This document shows, one piece after another, positions 10,893-23,800 of a stretch of DNA of 64,000 bases. A program made the translations under genes and the position numbers. Position 1 is the first letter of the stretch; every line of letters begins with the position of its first letter. The DNA is from Ophthalmolycus amberensis (Eukaryota > Chordata > Actinopteri > Perciformes > Zoarcidae), in contig JAFEUB010001124.1 in assembly GCA_024529925.1 (NCBI GenBank), positions 691,001 to 755,000 on the forward strand. Reading direction: 5' to 3'. The notes under the pieces were generated by a model. That model did not search any database and was not told the origin of the DNA. It saw nothing but the letters and a program-made list of their open reading frames with translations.

Positions 10893-13150
10893 TATTAATA
10901 ATAATAATAATAATGTATTTTATTTGTAACGCACTTTTCATTTTTTATAAAACAAATCTCAGAGTGCCACAGAGCCAGTACATAGTAAAAACATAGTAAA
11001 AAGCATAGTTAAAACATTAAAAAAAAACTATAATAAAATAAAAAATAAAAAATAAAAACCAGTGAATGAACAGAAACACAAAAGAAATAACTGACAGTGA
11101 CTTAGGTCAGAAAGGCTTTCCTGAATAAAAAGGTTTTTAGGCCAGTCTTAAAAGAGACCAGTGTCTGTGTTGCCCTTAGGTGGTCAGGGAGACTGTTCCA
11201 TAGGCGTGGAGCTACCGAGCCAAAGGCCCGGTCGCCCATGGTGCGGAGCTTGGTGCTGGGGACCCGGAGGAGCGAGCTGTTTGATGATCTGAGGGTGCGG
11301 GTGGAGATTTGGGGAGTGATGAGGTCTTGTAGGTAGGGAGGTGCATGTCCATTGATGCATTTATGTGTGAGTAGTAGGACTTTGTAGTCAATCCGGAATG
11401 AGACAGGGAGCCAGTGTAGGGAGTGCAGAATGGGTGTTATGTGCTCATACTTCCGGACTCTCATCAGGATCCTGGCAGCGCTGTTTTGGATGTATTGCAG
11501 CTTCTGGATGTTTTTGGCAGTGATCCCAGTGAATAGTGCGTTGCAGTAGTCCAGTCTTGAGGATATAAAGGCGTGGACGAGCTTCTCTGCATCTGACAGG
11601 GTTAAAGTGGGGCGGAGTTTGGAGATGTTTTTGAGATGATAAAACGAGGTTTTGCACAGGTGTTTTATATGGTCATTAAAGGACAGGTGTGAGTCAAACC
11701 TAACTCCCAGATTAGTGACTGTGGAGGCGAGGGGGATGACCTGACCGTCGAAGGTGAGATGAGTTATGGAGGATGACTGAACCTGGTGTGGAGTGCCAAC
11801 AAGGAGGGCTTCGGTTTTACTACTGTTTAACTGGAGAAAGTTGTTGCTCATCCACGCCTTTATCTCCCCAAGACAGGAGGTGAGACATGACATGGCTGCA
11901 GAGGGGCTTGGGGCAGTTTTGATGTAGAGCTGTGTATCATCAGCAGAACAGTGGAAAGACATCCTATGTCTGCTGATGACATGACCGAGGGGGAGCATGT
12001 AAATAATGAAGAGGATGGGGCCGAGGACCGACCCTTGCGGAACACCACAGGAGACAGGGAGCAGTCTGGACTTGTAACTTCCCAGTGACACATATTCAGT
12101 TCTGCCTGAAAGGTAGGACTGAAACCACTTGAGTGCAGAGTCTGATAGTCCAATGGTGGTATGGAGGCGCTGTAGGAGGATAGTGTGATCCACTGTGTCA
12201 AATGCAGCAGTCAGGTCCAGGAGGATGAGGAGTGAGGGTGATCCTGCATCGGCTGTCATCAGCAGGTCATTCGTCACTCTGAGCAAAGCTGTTTCAGTGC
12301 TGTGGGCTGAACGAAATCCTGACTGAAATTTTTCAAACAAGTTGTTGTGTTTGAGGTGGTCCTGAAGTTGAGAAGCAACTACCTTCTCTAACACTTTGGA
12401 CAGGAAGGCGAGGTTGGAGATAGGCCTGTAGTTGGCTAGAACCTCCGGGTCCAGGGTGGGCTTCTTGAGAAGGGGACGGATGACAGCAACCTTAAGTGCA
12501 GGTGGGACACAGCCAGACTGAAGGGAAAGGTTAACAACTTTGGTGATCAAAGGACTGAGAGTGGGGATATGTGATTTGAGCAGAGCAGTAGGAATGGGGT
12601 CCAGGGTACAGGTACAGGGTTTCATTTTTCTGAGGATTTCCTCAACATGGCTCTCCTGAACCTCAGCAAGATGTAGAGGAGACAGCACACTCGCAGATAC
12701 GGTGTTGGTATCAGAGGGAAGCAAAGATGGAGAGCTGGACATCAGAGAGCGAATGTTGTTTACCTTGGATCTGAAAGAGTCAATGAAGCTGTTGCATTGC
12801 GCCTCTGTAGCCTCAGTTGAAGAGGATGGTTGTGGTTTCAGGAGATGGTTTATGGTTGAAAAAAGCTGTTTAGAGTTGCCAGGGTTTTTATTGATTAAGC
12901 TGGAATAGTACTGTGAGCGAGCATCTTTAAGGGATTTGGAGTAGGCCCTTTGATGCTCACGGAAAGCCTGTTTGTGGACAGTGAGCCCAGAGTGTCTGCA
13001 GCGCCGTTCCAGAACACGCCCAGCTGTTTTTATTTTCCGCAGCTCATGTGTGAACCATGGAGCGGAGCGTGAGAAAATTACCTCACGTGACTTGACAGGG
13101 GCATGGAGATCAAAAACACTGCTCAGGGATGTATTATAGTGTTCCACTAA
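10893..13150 (-). mobile_element. 5'-truncated LINE, L2 clade (CR1 superfamily)
   Basis: This is a - strand non-LTR retrotransposon. Its 3' end, at the low-coordinate side, has a roughly 200-bp AT-rich 3' UTR and ends in an (ATT)n tail at about 10893-10913, which is typical of L2. The body is an uninterrupted 681-codon reverse-transcriptase frame. The upstream half of the element, with the apurinic endonuclease domain, is missing: protein similarity stops at about 13150 and an in-frame stop follows at 13072-equivalent distance upstream (13172-13174). It is thus a dead-on-arrival copy, but the intact 2-kb frame suggests fairly recent insertion. No convincing target-site duplication was seen. 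It lies antisense to ctnna2, 4.8 kb upstream of the first coding exon. Confidence 0.9.
11102..13147 (-). CDS. LINE (L2-type) reverse transcriptase, C-terminal 681 residues of ORF2
   Basis: A non-LTR reverse transcriptase that would prime on nicked chromosomal DNA to copy its own RNA. Seen in order: a linker region (residues 1-200); NYRPISNL near residue 239; the palm motif LLDLTAAFDTVDH at about 309-321 with D311; CGVPQGSVLGP at about 367-377; and HCSADDTQLY at about 399-408 with the catalytic pair D403-D404. The C-terminus has the L2-like HWLPVSFRIDYKVLLL block and ends LKTFLFRKAFLT. The residue before ADD is serine instead of the usual tyrosine or phenylalanine, probably from a T-to-C or A-to-C type point change, and may lower activity. 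The first codon is GTG, so the frame is a truncated body and not a true start. No endonuclease domain is present. Confidence 0.9.
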   Translation of the reverse strand: MEHYNTSLSSVFDLHAPVKSREVIFSRSAPWFTHELRKIKTAGRVLERRCRHSGLTVHKQAFREHQRAYSKSLKDARSQYYSSLINKNPGNSKQLFSTINHLLKPQPSSSTEATEAQCNSFIDSFRSKVNNIRSLMSSSPSLLPSDTNTVSASVLSPLHLAEVQESHVEEILRKMKPCTCTLDPIPTALLKSHIPTLSPLITKVVNLSLQSGCVPPALKVAVIRPLLKKPTLDPEVLANYRPISNLAFLSKVLEKVVASQLQDHLKHNNLFEKFQSGFRSAHSTETALLRVTNDLLMTADAGSPSLLILLDLTAAFDTVDHTILLQRLHTTIGLSDSALKWFQSYLSGRTEYVSLGSYKSRLLPVSCGVPQGSVLGPILFIIYMLPLGHVISRHRMSFHCSADDTQLYIKTAPSPSAAMSCLTSCLGEIKAWMSNNFLQLNSSKTEALLVGTPHQVQSSSITHLTFDGQVIPLASTVTNLGVRFDSHLSFNDHIKHLCKTSFYHLKNISKLRPTLTLSDAEKLVHAFISSRLDYCNALFTGITAKNIQKLQYIQNSAARILMRVRKYEHITPILHSLHWLPVSFRIDYKVLLLTHKCINGHAPPYLQDLITPQISTRTLRSSNSSLLRVPSTKLRTMGDRAFGSVAPRLWNSLPDHLRATQTLVSFKTGLKTFLFRKAFLT

Positions 13151-14674
13151 TATTATTTGACATCTTGAAGGTTAACATACCGACCTACAGTTTATTGCAA
13201 AGCTAACTAGCTCACATATTCACAACCATTAATACAGCCAATTTAAAACCTCAACCACAGTATATGGCTTCAGACTATTCAGATAGCTGAAGCACCATGG
13301 AGTGGACTCACTTGTGATATGGACATTCCACACAAGCCTGCAGTGCTCACCACTGAGCATCTGGGCCGCCCATCTGTGTGGTTGTTCCATTAGAAAGTGT
13401 TTCCAAGCAAGAATACACACGAGCAATGATATCATGGCCTTAATTTAAGATTTTTTTTTAATAGGCATATTTTAGTTGTTCTTGTCATGTGATGGGTGAA
13501 TGAGTGCTGCATGAGGTTTAATATCATACGACCGTACTGTGGTTTCATCATCACGCTCCTTATCTTTTGTGAATTTAATGTACAGACTATGTACCGAGTC
13601 GGTGCTTATGAATCATTTGCATAAATAAATATATTTAGTCTTTTTTGAGTGTAATCCCAAATGAAGTGTTTTAATAAGTAAGTAACTACAGTAAGTAATT
13701 TAACAGTTCTTGCAAGTATTGTGGAAGTGAAGCAGTGCTATGATTGATGATTCATTATCCTTCACAATGATACTTCTGTTCTGTGACTTAATCATAGACC
13801 GTTACTAATGTTTCAAATGGCATTGATTCCCCCGGTTTTCATTATTCATTCCAATACCATTAAATGTAGAAAATACATCCTGTCTAGGCAGAAATGATTA
13901 ATGAATGGGAATAGTATTATTTACACCACCACGCAAAACAAGAAACCAAATGAACAAAGCAGCTACAATTTATCTCGTGTGCATTGGCAAACTCAGCAGG
14001 AGCAGTCTCTGCAGACAGGCCAGCGATGAAGGCTGCTTTCCAGCACTGAGACTGATCTCTGAACAGCAACCATTGGTGAAGCTAGCAGTATCACCTGGGA
14101 AAAGTTCATTCATGTTGTAGATAGCTGTGCTGTTGAATTACATCTATAGGGCAGACTATAAGAAACACCTCTCAACTTAACGCAACGATGCATTGAGCTG
14201 GTAACACATTCATCACGAACACTGATAGTGAGCGGTTCACTGGGTAATACAGAAGCCATGAGTGCAACCAGCCAGAAAGAGCAGCTGTTGGACTTCTTCA
14301 TCTTATTTTTAAACTACTTGAATGTTTGTCTCGATATCATTATCTAGACGAAAGGTGTCGAATATTTATGTGAATGCTTGTGTCGTGCCGTAGAATAAAT
14401 CCTAAAAAAAGTAGAAGATGGCCCATTTTTCTCCCTGCGTATTTTGTTATTGTCAACGTCCTGAAACGTCACCATCTTTCACCAAAAGCCTGTCCTGGGG
14501 GCAGAAGGAAACAGTTGTTAGATGTGTCAGAAAGTAAAGACGTGTCACATGACAGTCAACAATGCTTGCTTTAAACTGTACACTGCAGTAGCGGGTACAT
14601 TGTACAGTCACTGTGTGTTATACAGTCACTTTATATTCCTTTCTGTCTTGCTTTGCTCTGACCATTTGCCAGTC

Positions 14675-14685
14675 TCACACACACA

Positions 14686-14769
<84 letters not shown>
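14675..14769. repeat. (CA)n microsatellite, about 95 bp
   Basis: Nearly pure CA dinucleotide interrupted by two CAAACA variants. It produces spurious His-Thr open frames. Confidence 0.97.
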
Positions 14770-14772
<3 letters not shown>

Positions 14773-15158
14773 GTCCACAGCAGATGGTGGGACATCTCAC
14801 AGATTACAAAAACTGAAGTCTTGCTCATGCTCTTTACCAAAACATGTTTGTTTAACAAGACAGATTTGAGGAGGAGATATTTTATCCCTCCTCAAAAATA
14901 GGCAGATGCTGTGGAAATATCTATCTCCTAATTTTTATAAAGGACACGCAGCACATAGACTGCGTAGGAAATGTGGTGCCTCAGTGACAAGTAAGCAAAG
15001 GAGGACGCACAACATAACTCACAACCTTGCCACATTGCTTGCTTACCCTTATTTTCTCTGAGTTCCATGGATGCATTTTTTTCCATGCTGGCCGTTGAGA
15101 ACACGATACCAAGTCAACAAAACTGTGCGACAGAATGCATGTTGCATTTCAGAGAATG

Positions 15159-15218
15159 GAATTCAATAAAACCAGAGACATCAGTAAAACCACATCACAT
15201 TGTAGTTTTATTGAATTC
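15159..15218. repeat. 14-bp perfect inverted repeat with 32-nt loop
   Basis: GAATTCAATAAAAC at 15159-15172 and its exact reverse complement at 15205-15218. It could form a small hairpin or be the relic of a short element. No function is implied by the sequence. Confidence 0.75.
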
Positions 15219-17944
15219 TAACTGAATTGAGTTTTACTATTAGGGGGCGGGATACTGGTCCGTCTGCTGTACATGACAATGAACTCACGCAGGGACAAAC
15301 TTGACGTCATTTTTACAATTTGAACATGTAGGCGTGAATAGCACTCATTGACAGAGACATGACATTTACAGAGATCTCCACCAACAATCGAAACATTTCC
15401 AGTTCAGCTATAACTGACACAATCACTATGATGTATCACTTATTACCAATATCTTGACAAAGCATGTTCTATCATTGTTTTGCTTACATAATGTGTCAAG
15501 ACTAGTTTCAACCCGGTCCTTGAGAAGTTCCACTGTCATACACCAGGAAACCGTTTGTCGCGTTACAATGGCGGCCTGAGATTTTCCACAGTGCTGCTGT
15601 TTTCTCATCAGTGGCATGTTCCTCTTGCATCTGCATCACTCCTGCTTATTTTTGCTGTGTGCACCATGGTCTGCCGGGACACCTCTAATGTCATAAATGA
15701 AAGCTGCAGAACTAGTCTTCAAAAAGAGAGACTGTCACACGGGGCATCTTTTCAAGTTATTCTGAGCTACTATTAAACCAGCTGGCTGCTAATGTAAGCG
15801 GCCTGAAACGGACATAACTTAGACTGTTAGCATAGAGAGAGAGTCACTTTGTTGGTCTTTCTGAACAGTAAAACGATACATTCTGTTGTGAAACTGCAAC
15901 AATAAGTTCCAAAATGACAAAAATTATGTTCTTTTTATCTCTCATCATCAATTTCCTAGAACACATAGTGACTTGCAGAGTGTATTTATTGGAAAAAGCT
16001 TAACTTTTAAGGAAAATCATGTTTGCATATTTCTTTTAAATGTCTCTGTATAGATGCTTTGCCCCACATTCACTGCAGCAATCGTAGCACAAATGTCAGC
16101 TCGTTAATTCACAATTTGCGATGTGTGAAAGGTTTCTGTCTCCATTGCGCAATGTTTTAGGTCTTGCCAGAAGTAACCGTAGACTGCACCACTGTATTCA
16201 ACACTCCTGTCCACCTCTCAGTTTGTGTACTTTTTGAAACTGTCAAACTACTGTTCATGACAGGTTGATTAGTTGACAGACGCACACAGCCTGATTCATT
16301 GTCCCTGTCCAGATGTCTTTGCAGGGACAGAAATGTAATGTCACCAGCATAAGTGAAGGCCTGCGATTCTTTTGGAGCTGAAGATCTTTTGAAAGAACTA
16401 TGATGACTTGGTCGCGGTTCCATCAATAGTGCCAGGTTGCCGTTTTGCCTAATGTTCATCCATCTTTAACCCACTGTGTGTAGTATTAGGGCCCTCTGGC
16501 CCAGATCTGTCATGCTCATTCACATCCTTTATTCCCTTCTGCCTCATTGACATTGGCAGTAGACTGAGCCAGTCCCAGCTGGCCCGTTCTGAAATTGCTT
16601 ACTGTAGAAACACATCCCCCACAGTAAAACAGACTGCTGCCCCCAAGCCAGCTGTTCCGTCCTTACATTCACCTAATGTAACCCCACTGAGCTTTAGGGT
16701 TTAAAAAATATAATGAACAAAATATTCCAAGTTAAAGAGCAGATCGTCTGAAGAATTATACGACTGAGACTCATATTGCAGAGCTCAGCACCTTCTCAGG
16801 AGTGCATCTTTTCACTTATGTGACTCACTTCAGGCTTCGCTGAACTTTCCTCCTGTTTTTCTTTACTTCTGCCTGCTTTCCTTCGTGTTTTTCACTCCCG
16901 TAGTGCAATGCTGCAGTACAATGCAATGCTTGTACCTGCATGATTTTAAGTAATGTGGACAATTCTATGCTAAAACTCCACTGAATGGCATATAGCTTTT
17001 CAACTGATGAATGTGAATTCACTGTAGCCTTACTCAATACGTTCCAGCTTTGGAGAGATACATTGTAATACTGGAGTTCATTTAGAAAGTTAATAGCATA
17101 AATTTAAGGTTAGAGGGGTGGCCGGCCATAAATTGTTGAGTGTGCTTTGTTTTATTTGATGTGCAGAGCCAAGATTTGCAGACTGTCAACAGTTACCGGA
17201 CATCCATAAAAATCTTGTTTTTGAGCCAGTAGTCTATTTTATGGAATTGCTGAGGCAATATGGTCCCTATGAATACACAACACAATGTTTAATTGGAAAT
17301 GTTATGGTGACACCTTGTCATTGTCAAAATAAACATCTTTTTATTAGAAGGACATATCTATGAACTCCATATCCTGGCCCATCTTCACCCAGTAAGTGTC
17401 TAGCTCTGCCTATATCACCATCAATACCATCTCACAGTCACACAATGCTGATAAGACTGACGCCTAAGACCAGTAAGTCAGAGGTAAAGTAAAGTGTAAC
17501 CTGGTTGTGGTTGAGTCTTCAGCAGCAATCTTTCCTGATCATCTAACAACTCAATCTGCTGGCAAACCTTTATCAGTGCATCACAGAAAACATGCCATAG
17601 AGTGGGTTAGCAAGACAAATACCAACTACAGAAGAGTTCTAAAGCATAATGCTGCCCCAGCGAGGCTCCCGCCACTCTGACATCACCTGTTGTCTATCAT
17701 CAACCTGTCAGATTTTGAGAAACATTCATGCCAGCAGACCTGTATTTAAAAATGGCTTTATTTAAAGAGTTGGTACAGCTGAACACTTCTTACCAACTGT
17801 GTGAACACCTCTAGCCCTCTTGGGCAAATATAATGTGCAATGTGATCCGTCACAGAATTGAATTTGTTTTAATGAGCAAAAAAACCCCTTTAAACTGCCA
17901 ACATTCCTCTAACCGCTGATCTGCTTTTGCTCCCAACAGAGACC

Positions 17945-18046
17945 ATGACGACCGCCACCTCCCCCATCCTGTTGAAATGGGACCCCAAGAGTCTGGAGAT
18001 CCGCACCCTGACTGTGGAGAGGCTTCTGGAGCCCCTCGTCACGCAG
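17945..18046 (+). CDS. ctnna2: ctnna2 coding exon 1 (residues 1-34)
   Basis: This exon encodes the N-terminal 34 residues of alpha-N-catenin, beginning MTTATSPILLKWDPKSL and ending LEPLVTQ. The start ATG at 17945 is preceded by GACC (weak Kozak, C at -3 relative to A) and, further up, by a pyrimidine-rich tract and CAG at 17937-17939. The exon therefore probably begins at 17940 as a spliced exon with only five untranslated bases, which implies a separate upstream non-coding exon. The donor at 18047 reads CAG/GTAGTT. The exon is 102 nt and ends in phase 0. The stretch WDPKSLEIRTLTVERLLEPL is the near-invariant family start that opens the first helix of the N domain. The nearest upstream feature is an unrelated - strand LINE ending 4.8 kb away. 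Confidence 0.95.
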
Positions 18047-20828
18047 GTAGTTCAGTTAACACTTGATGCAAATGTGACAAAAAAATAGCATTGGCGTTTA
18101 AACGATAACTGGAGTCGTCTGTCTCACTCAAATCGGTTGATGTCTTATAATATATGTACCAACAAGACAAAGACTAAATCCAAATTCATAGTTTTTGACA
18201 CTCTTACATTTTTGTTTACAATCAGTAAGTCTTCCAAAGTATGACGGCAGTAATTTTGATGGATTTATAAACACAAGACACGTGTCATAGTTCAGTATGA
18301 GAACAAATGGATTACTTTCTGGTTGCACATTTGTTGGATGACTTGTTGAAAAGAAGCTAAACTGCATTGTGTTCCTGCAAAAGACTTAGTTTGACTTCTC
18401 AAGCTGAACAGATGGCTGAACACCACTTTGTTCACCCTGGCTTATTGTGACACAGTCCGTGACTAGGGTTAGATATTGTTGATACTTTTTGAAGATTCTG
18501 ATTCTGAATTTATTTATTGAATCTGCCTCGAATCTTACTTAATCCTGGTTCAGATAACAGCCATATTATTTGACATGTTAGAAGCAAACACCTGTAGCTT
18601 TGGCAGATTTAGTCTTCTATCACAGAATTGTCATGTGACTCAGAACGTGTATTACAGTCAAGTCTGGCAAAGGCCTACATAGCGGGAATTCAAAATTTCA
18701 AAGATTTTAGATTGATTAATCGTATCAAAAGCACCTGAATATACCATCAACTGCATTATTGGTATGGAACAATATGAAATATCCATGTCATGATTATCCA
18801 GGCCAAAATAATTACAATTCAAAACATTACCCAGATAATCAACACAATATGCTTAACATTCCTAAAATGGCTCCAGAACATAGTGGAATTACTTTACTTT
18901 ACATTTTGTTGAGAAACATTTTCTCAGTTCACAGATAGGACACACATCGTTTTTAGTGAACAACAAACAATCTGAAATGAGGTAATGATAAATCATAAGG
19001 TCCCCCTGCATAAATCAATCAAATGAATTAATAAAAATAGCAACATTGTGTGAGTCTGGTCTTCTTCTTGATAATTCCTGTATTTTTTTAAATCAGGCCC
19101 TATTTTTCACTTCCATGATAGCGAGCTGGACAGCTTTTTTTAAATCACTCACATGACGATATTCACGATTATCCCAATAATGTACATTTTGTGTGATAGA
19201 AACCTGTGTTGTCCCATTCCTTTTGCATTAATTACTAATTATAATGACCAACTGTGTCAGTGTCTACAGTGATGAATGGCTTATCTCAAGCAATGTTTAA
19301 CCATTTGCACATTCTGTTTATTACTGTGCGAACAGGAAGAGAAACCAATGTGTACCTGTAGGATTAACACGACCCCCCCACCAGCTGCTTTGTCACACAC
19401 AACCATCTAAGATGCCGTTATTGGAGACTGTTTAGAAAAAGGCACTTCCAAAAATACTTTGCAGGTCATTGGATGAGCCATCCATCAATCAAACTCTTAC
19501 CGAAGCCAGTTGTGAGAAGAGCAGAAACAACCTTTCTATCAAAAAAAAGCCTTCAGCGTCGTTCTTTGCTCTTCTTTCAATAAAGAGATACTCTCCAGCG
19601 CTGATAGAACCGATGCTATAGCAGCATTTATGCTAACCTCCTCAGGAGCCGCAACTGTTTAGAACAAACAGTCGCCTCTCCGTGTCGTCTCACACACACT
19701 GAAGCCAAACCCATAGCTGCCAGTAGTTCCTCACAGGACAGGAAACTGGCTTGCCAGACACAAACAAATCAGAAATCCCTCTACAAAATCAAGCAGATTC
19801 ACTCTCAGTATCGTTGAAAAATGAACACAGACTCCAGGCGGGACTGTACCAATTTATTCCAGAAAGACATCTTTGGCAACTGTCCTGTTTCCCCAGGATG
19901 TCTTCATAAATCTGCTTCATTGCAGGTAATGGCCGATCTACTGACAGTGGTGGATAAAACATTTGGAAAGCCTAGATTTACTTGCAGCCTGGGACTCGCA
20001 ACACAACCTGTTCCTCTTTGCTCCCCGAGAGAATGTATTGTATTGTCGATATTGATTGTCAACTTGTTGCCAGCTGTACCTGTTGCAGCAGAAATACACA
20101 GCCCTCTAATCTCCTATTGTATTCACGCGCAGCACCCTTTTACACCCACTTATATCAAAATAATTCTATTTGACTCGAGTCAAATCTCGAGTCAAATCTT
20201 TACACCCAAGTCCACAGTCCTAAACAAGATTTTAGAAAAAAAGAATAGCGTGAATGCTTCATAACTCTGTTTTAATTACTTTTTTTAAACGTATTGCATT
20301 GTAATATGGATAGCCTTGAGACACTTCAATAAACACAATACAAAATGCAGTTGTGCAGTAACTCATGAAATGCAACAATGCAAATTCCGACAGTACAAAC
20401 ATAAGTAGGTATGCATCTTGTTATATGTTAAATATAATGTCTTTGCAAGCTGTTTAGGGCAGCCCATTCTTCAGTTTGAACAGATGATACGTCATCAGTA
20501 CAGAAACCTCCACTTTGGGGATACTGTAGCTCTCGTGAGTCATCCGAGCTTTTTGCTCTTCTTGTTTATTGACACTGACAAATACTATCCACTGCACCAC
20601 AGATGTGCAGGCTTTGGGGATAAAATCTCTTCAGTGTTTTGATGTTCATATCAATGTCAAATCAGCCGACATAGGCCAACCATAGAAGATATTGTTAAGC
20701 TCGGAGTTAGCATCTGTGCCGGCATGCGTCACTTCTTCAATCCACTTCAACAGAACAGCTGACGTGTAACATGCTTAAATGCTTAAATCCCGAACAGCGT
20801 AATCACACTAGACTTGCTTGCTTAATAC

Positions 20829-20844
20829 TTTTTTTTTTTTTTTT
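20829..20844. repeat. T16 homopolymer
   Basis: Run of sixteen T; no adjacent retroelement recognised. Confidence 0.85.
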
Positions 20845-23800
20845 GCTGAACCAGCTCATTTTGTGCCTTGACAAAGTTCAGTGCATGGCAAATCATCCAA
20901 ATACCAATAAGAGTACACGAAGACATGGATGAATGAGCGCAAAAGTTGAGAATGGGTTTCACTCCTCATTCATTTGATCAGATTTCTCATCTTGAGTTAT
21001 TGCTGGCCATTTATCTGCTCATCCCTGCCTGCATAACTTTGGGTTTTGGGTCTATATGCTGTAATCGGATTACATACAAGCTTCCGATGAACTAGCGTCA
21101 CTGTTTGCTTGGAAGAAAACCAAAACATTTTTTTAAATGGCATCATCACCCTAGTTGATTGGCATAAAATATCCGAACAAACTCTCATGGAAAATATACT
21201 CTAAATGTAGGCAGTACACAGCCCCATGGTTTCCATTCAGACGTGTGTGCTGTGTGTAGTCTGTCATCCACATCCAGTGTGTGTTCTCATGCGAGGTCAA
21301 AGTGACAGAGAGGTAATTACTTATTGTTAGCAGGACAAAAAGCTGAAAAGCTTCCTCTCTCGACACATAGTGATAACTACTAATTACTTTTTATACCAAT
21401 GCCCCGGCTGCCCTTACAGCCAATCTGTACGACCAAACTGTTTTGTGTACTCCCTTTGAATTTATCTTAATTAAAATCTGTTTTGCTGTTTTTGAAGCAG
21501 TGATTTTATTAATTTTTTTCAGACGGATTCATTCTGACAATAATGATCAATTTAGCCAAAACAGAAAAACATAGAGCTGCAGGTCTTTTGTTCGGACAGA
21601 TCTAGAAATAATAATCATCTGATCATGTCAGAGCTATATCGGGGAGTTTTATTAGCAGTTTCTCGACACTGAGATTCAAATTGAGAAATGTTGTAATCTT
21701 CATTTAACTGCTTATTAATTAAATGAACTGTTACTTAATTTGCTCCCTCCATCTGACTGTTACCTCTCTGAATATATGGATATTACAGTAAACAATGATT
21801 CATCTACTGTACTGCTTAATAATTGTAAAACGCTATAAAAATGCTGCTATTGCGGCAGCATGCCTTCACTACACCTATGGGAATAAGCACAGCTGTCAAC
21901 TGTGGTAGTGCATCTTTTACTGCGATTGCGTTGGACGCGTGAAGCGTTGTCGGATACGACCGAGAGACTGTGATTGTTTTTCCTGTCAATTTGGATGATT
22001 CAGTGTTTTTGGATGGAATAAAAGGTAGCCTCGGAGGACAGACAAGCCCGGCTCACGCTGACAGTGTCCTGAGATAGCGGGCTCATTTATCATGACCAGC
22101 TTCTCTCACCCCTGCTGGAGTGCTGGGCAAGTCCAATACTGAGGGGCTTACTTCATCACTGCCTATGAAGGCAGCATACTTCAGATATAGTAAACATTTT
22201 TATACTGCAGGCAGTAGATCTTTTTTGAAAGCATTATATAGGGAGGTATCCCTGAGAGGCAGGTGGAGCCAAAAAAGTACACTAGAAGTTTGACTCGTTT
22301 AATTTACGACAGTCTAGAATATATTCATGTTGACATGGAAATGTGAGGGCACTGAACAGAAACCAGTTGAGTTATATCTAGTTTCCACTTTTTATAATTT
22401 GGCCGAGAAGATCATGACAGAACTTCGGCACTTGGTAAACTTTCGCTTCGACCATCTTCACTTGCAGTCAGTGGATAATCTCATGCAGTGCTGTTGTGGC
22501 TCTTGAGGTGCATATTCAAATGAAATATTCATTTGAAACTTTGAATTCAACTTTTAACATGTAACAATGTACATTATGTAACTTTGCAAGACGCCGTTCT
22601 TGGCTTCTGGAGGTTGAGGGTCATTTGTTAATGTGTATGCTTGGTATTGAGAGTTAAAAAGTGAATATTTCATATGCTAATGAAGGATGTGTTGTTCCTT
22701 CCTTGTATTGTGGGAAACATTATGCTATCCTTTATAAACAGAAAAGATATATAGCTGTTCCATGATTCTTTGCTGCAATATTTGCGACGGACTAACTTCT
22801 GCCTCGCCAGTAAAATGTCATACCAACATGTGGGTGATAATACATGTATCTCTCTGAAATACACAGAAAAAGCGGCTCATTGTATGTCCTAGTATAGACA
22901 ACTACAAGGACACTGAAACCTGCTCAACAGCTGTTCAATCATGAGAGCATTAAAGCATTTTTAGATATTGTCACATTGTTTAAAATTGTTGGCAGGCGTG
23001 TGCACATGGATGTATCCAAACAGACAAACACATTTGAGAACAAAAGCTATCAAATGAAAAATACTTTCTATCAGATTAGTCATCAATGTACAGTTATTCT
23101 GTGACAAACAGCACATCATTGCATGTGACAAACAACATTTTGAATTACATTTCATAAGGGGCTTTTTGGGGCTGACACCGTGTCAGTGTATTAAGGTGAA
23201 CTGACTGTGAGCATAAAAAAACCCAATAAAACAAAAAGCAAGCCTTTCCATTCCATTGGTGCTATTGCTGCTAATTTAGTGGATTTGCACTTCTGGTGAA
23301 TGTAAGTGTGCTGATCCCAGAACTCACATCCGTCTCACATGTAGTGTTTCTCGTGTTCAGGGTGAGAGGTGTTAATCATTTCAACCGTCAAACTGTATTT
23401 CATCAGAGAAAAGTTTCTCTTTTGCTCCGCCTCTCTCTCTCACACATTGGATCATTAGTTTGTCTGTTTATTTAGTTTTTGCTCACCCATTTCATTTCAT
23501 CTTGACTTGTTATATACACAGAAAGAATGGTTTGTTTATTTGGCTTGCTTTGCTTTATTTGTTGTGTGTGCTTATTGGACTATCACTTCAACGATAAATA
23601 TTCCATTTACAAAAAAAAACCCATAGACAGCACCCATCATTTTTAATAAACTATTCAACAGGAGTTCCCTTTGTATGTTTTTAATACCAGGCTTGTTCCT
23701 GTCCACCATTTTTTGTTAACCAAAAAAAGAAATTGCTTTCAATTAATACAATACAGCAATAGACACATTTTCTGTTAAATTTATTATCTTTAATAAACAA

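Larger units (their letters stand above)
1..17939. other. Upstream flank or first (non-coding) intron of ctnna2
   Basis: No cellular protein gene is recognisable in these 17.9 kb. The content is AT-rich non-coding DNA with the repeats listed separately: a LINE tail near 0.9 kb, a tandem hairpin near 2.7 kb, microsatellites at 4.7 and 5.5 kb, a fold-back MITE near 7 kb, a LINE at 10.9-13.2 kb and a CA array at 14.7 kb. Because the first coding exon begins after an apparent splice acceptor, at least part of this region is probably intron 1 following an untranslated exon. No CpG-island-like promoter or TSS is evident. The remaining open frames are short and unrecognised. Confidence 0.6.

Noticed and set aside
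14522..14869. 115-codon frame with His-Thr repeats
   Set aside because: Translation of a CA microsatellite.
18463..19200. Possible hAT-type MITE beginning CTAGGGTTAGATATTG
   Set aside because: The matching inverted right end could not be found, so boundaries and class cannot be supported.
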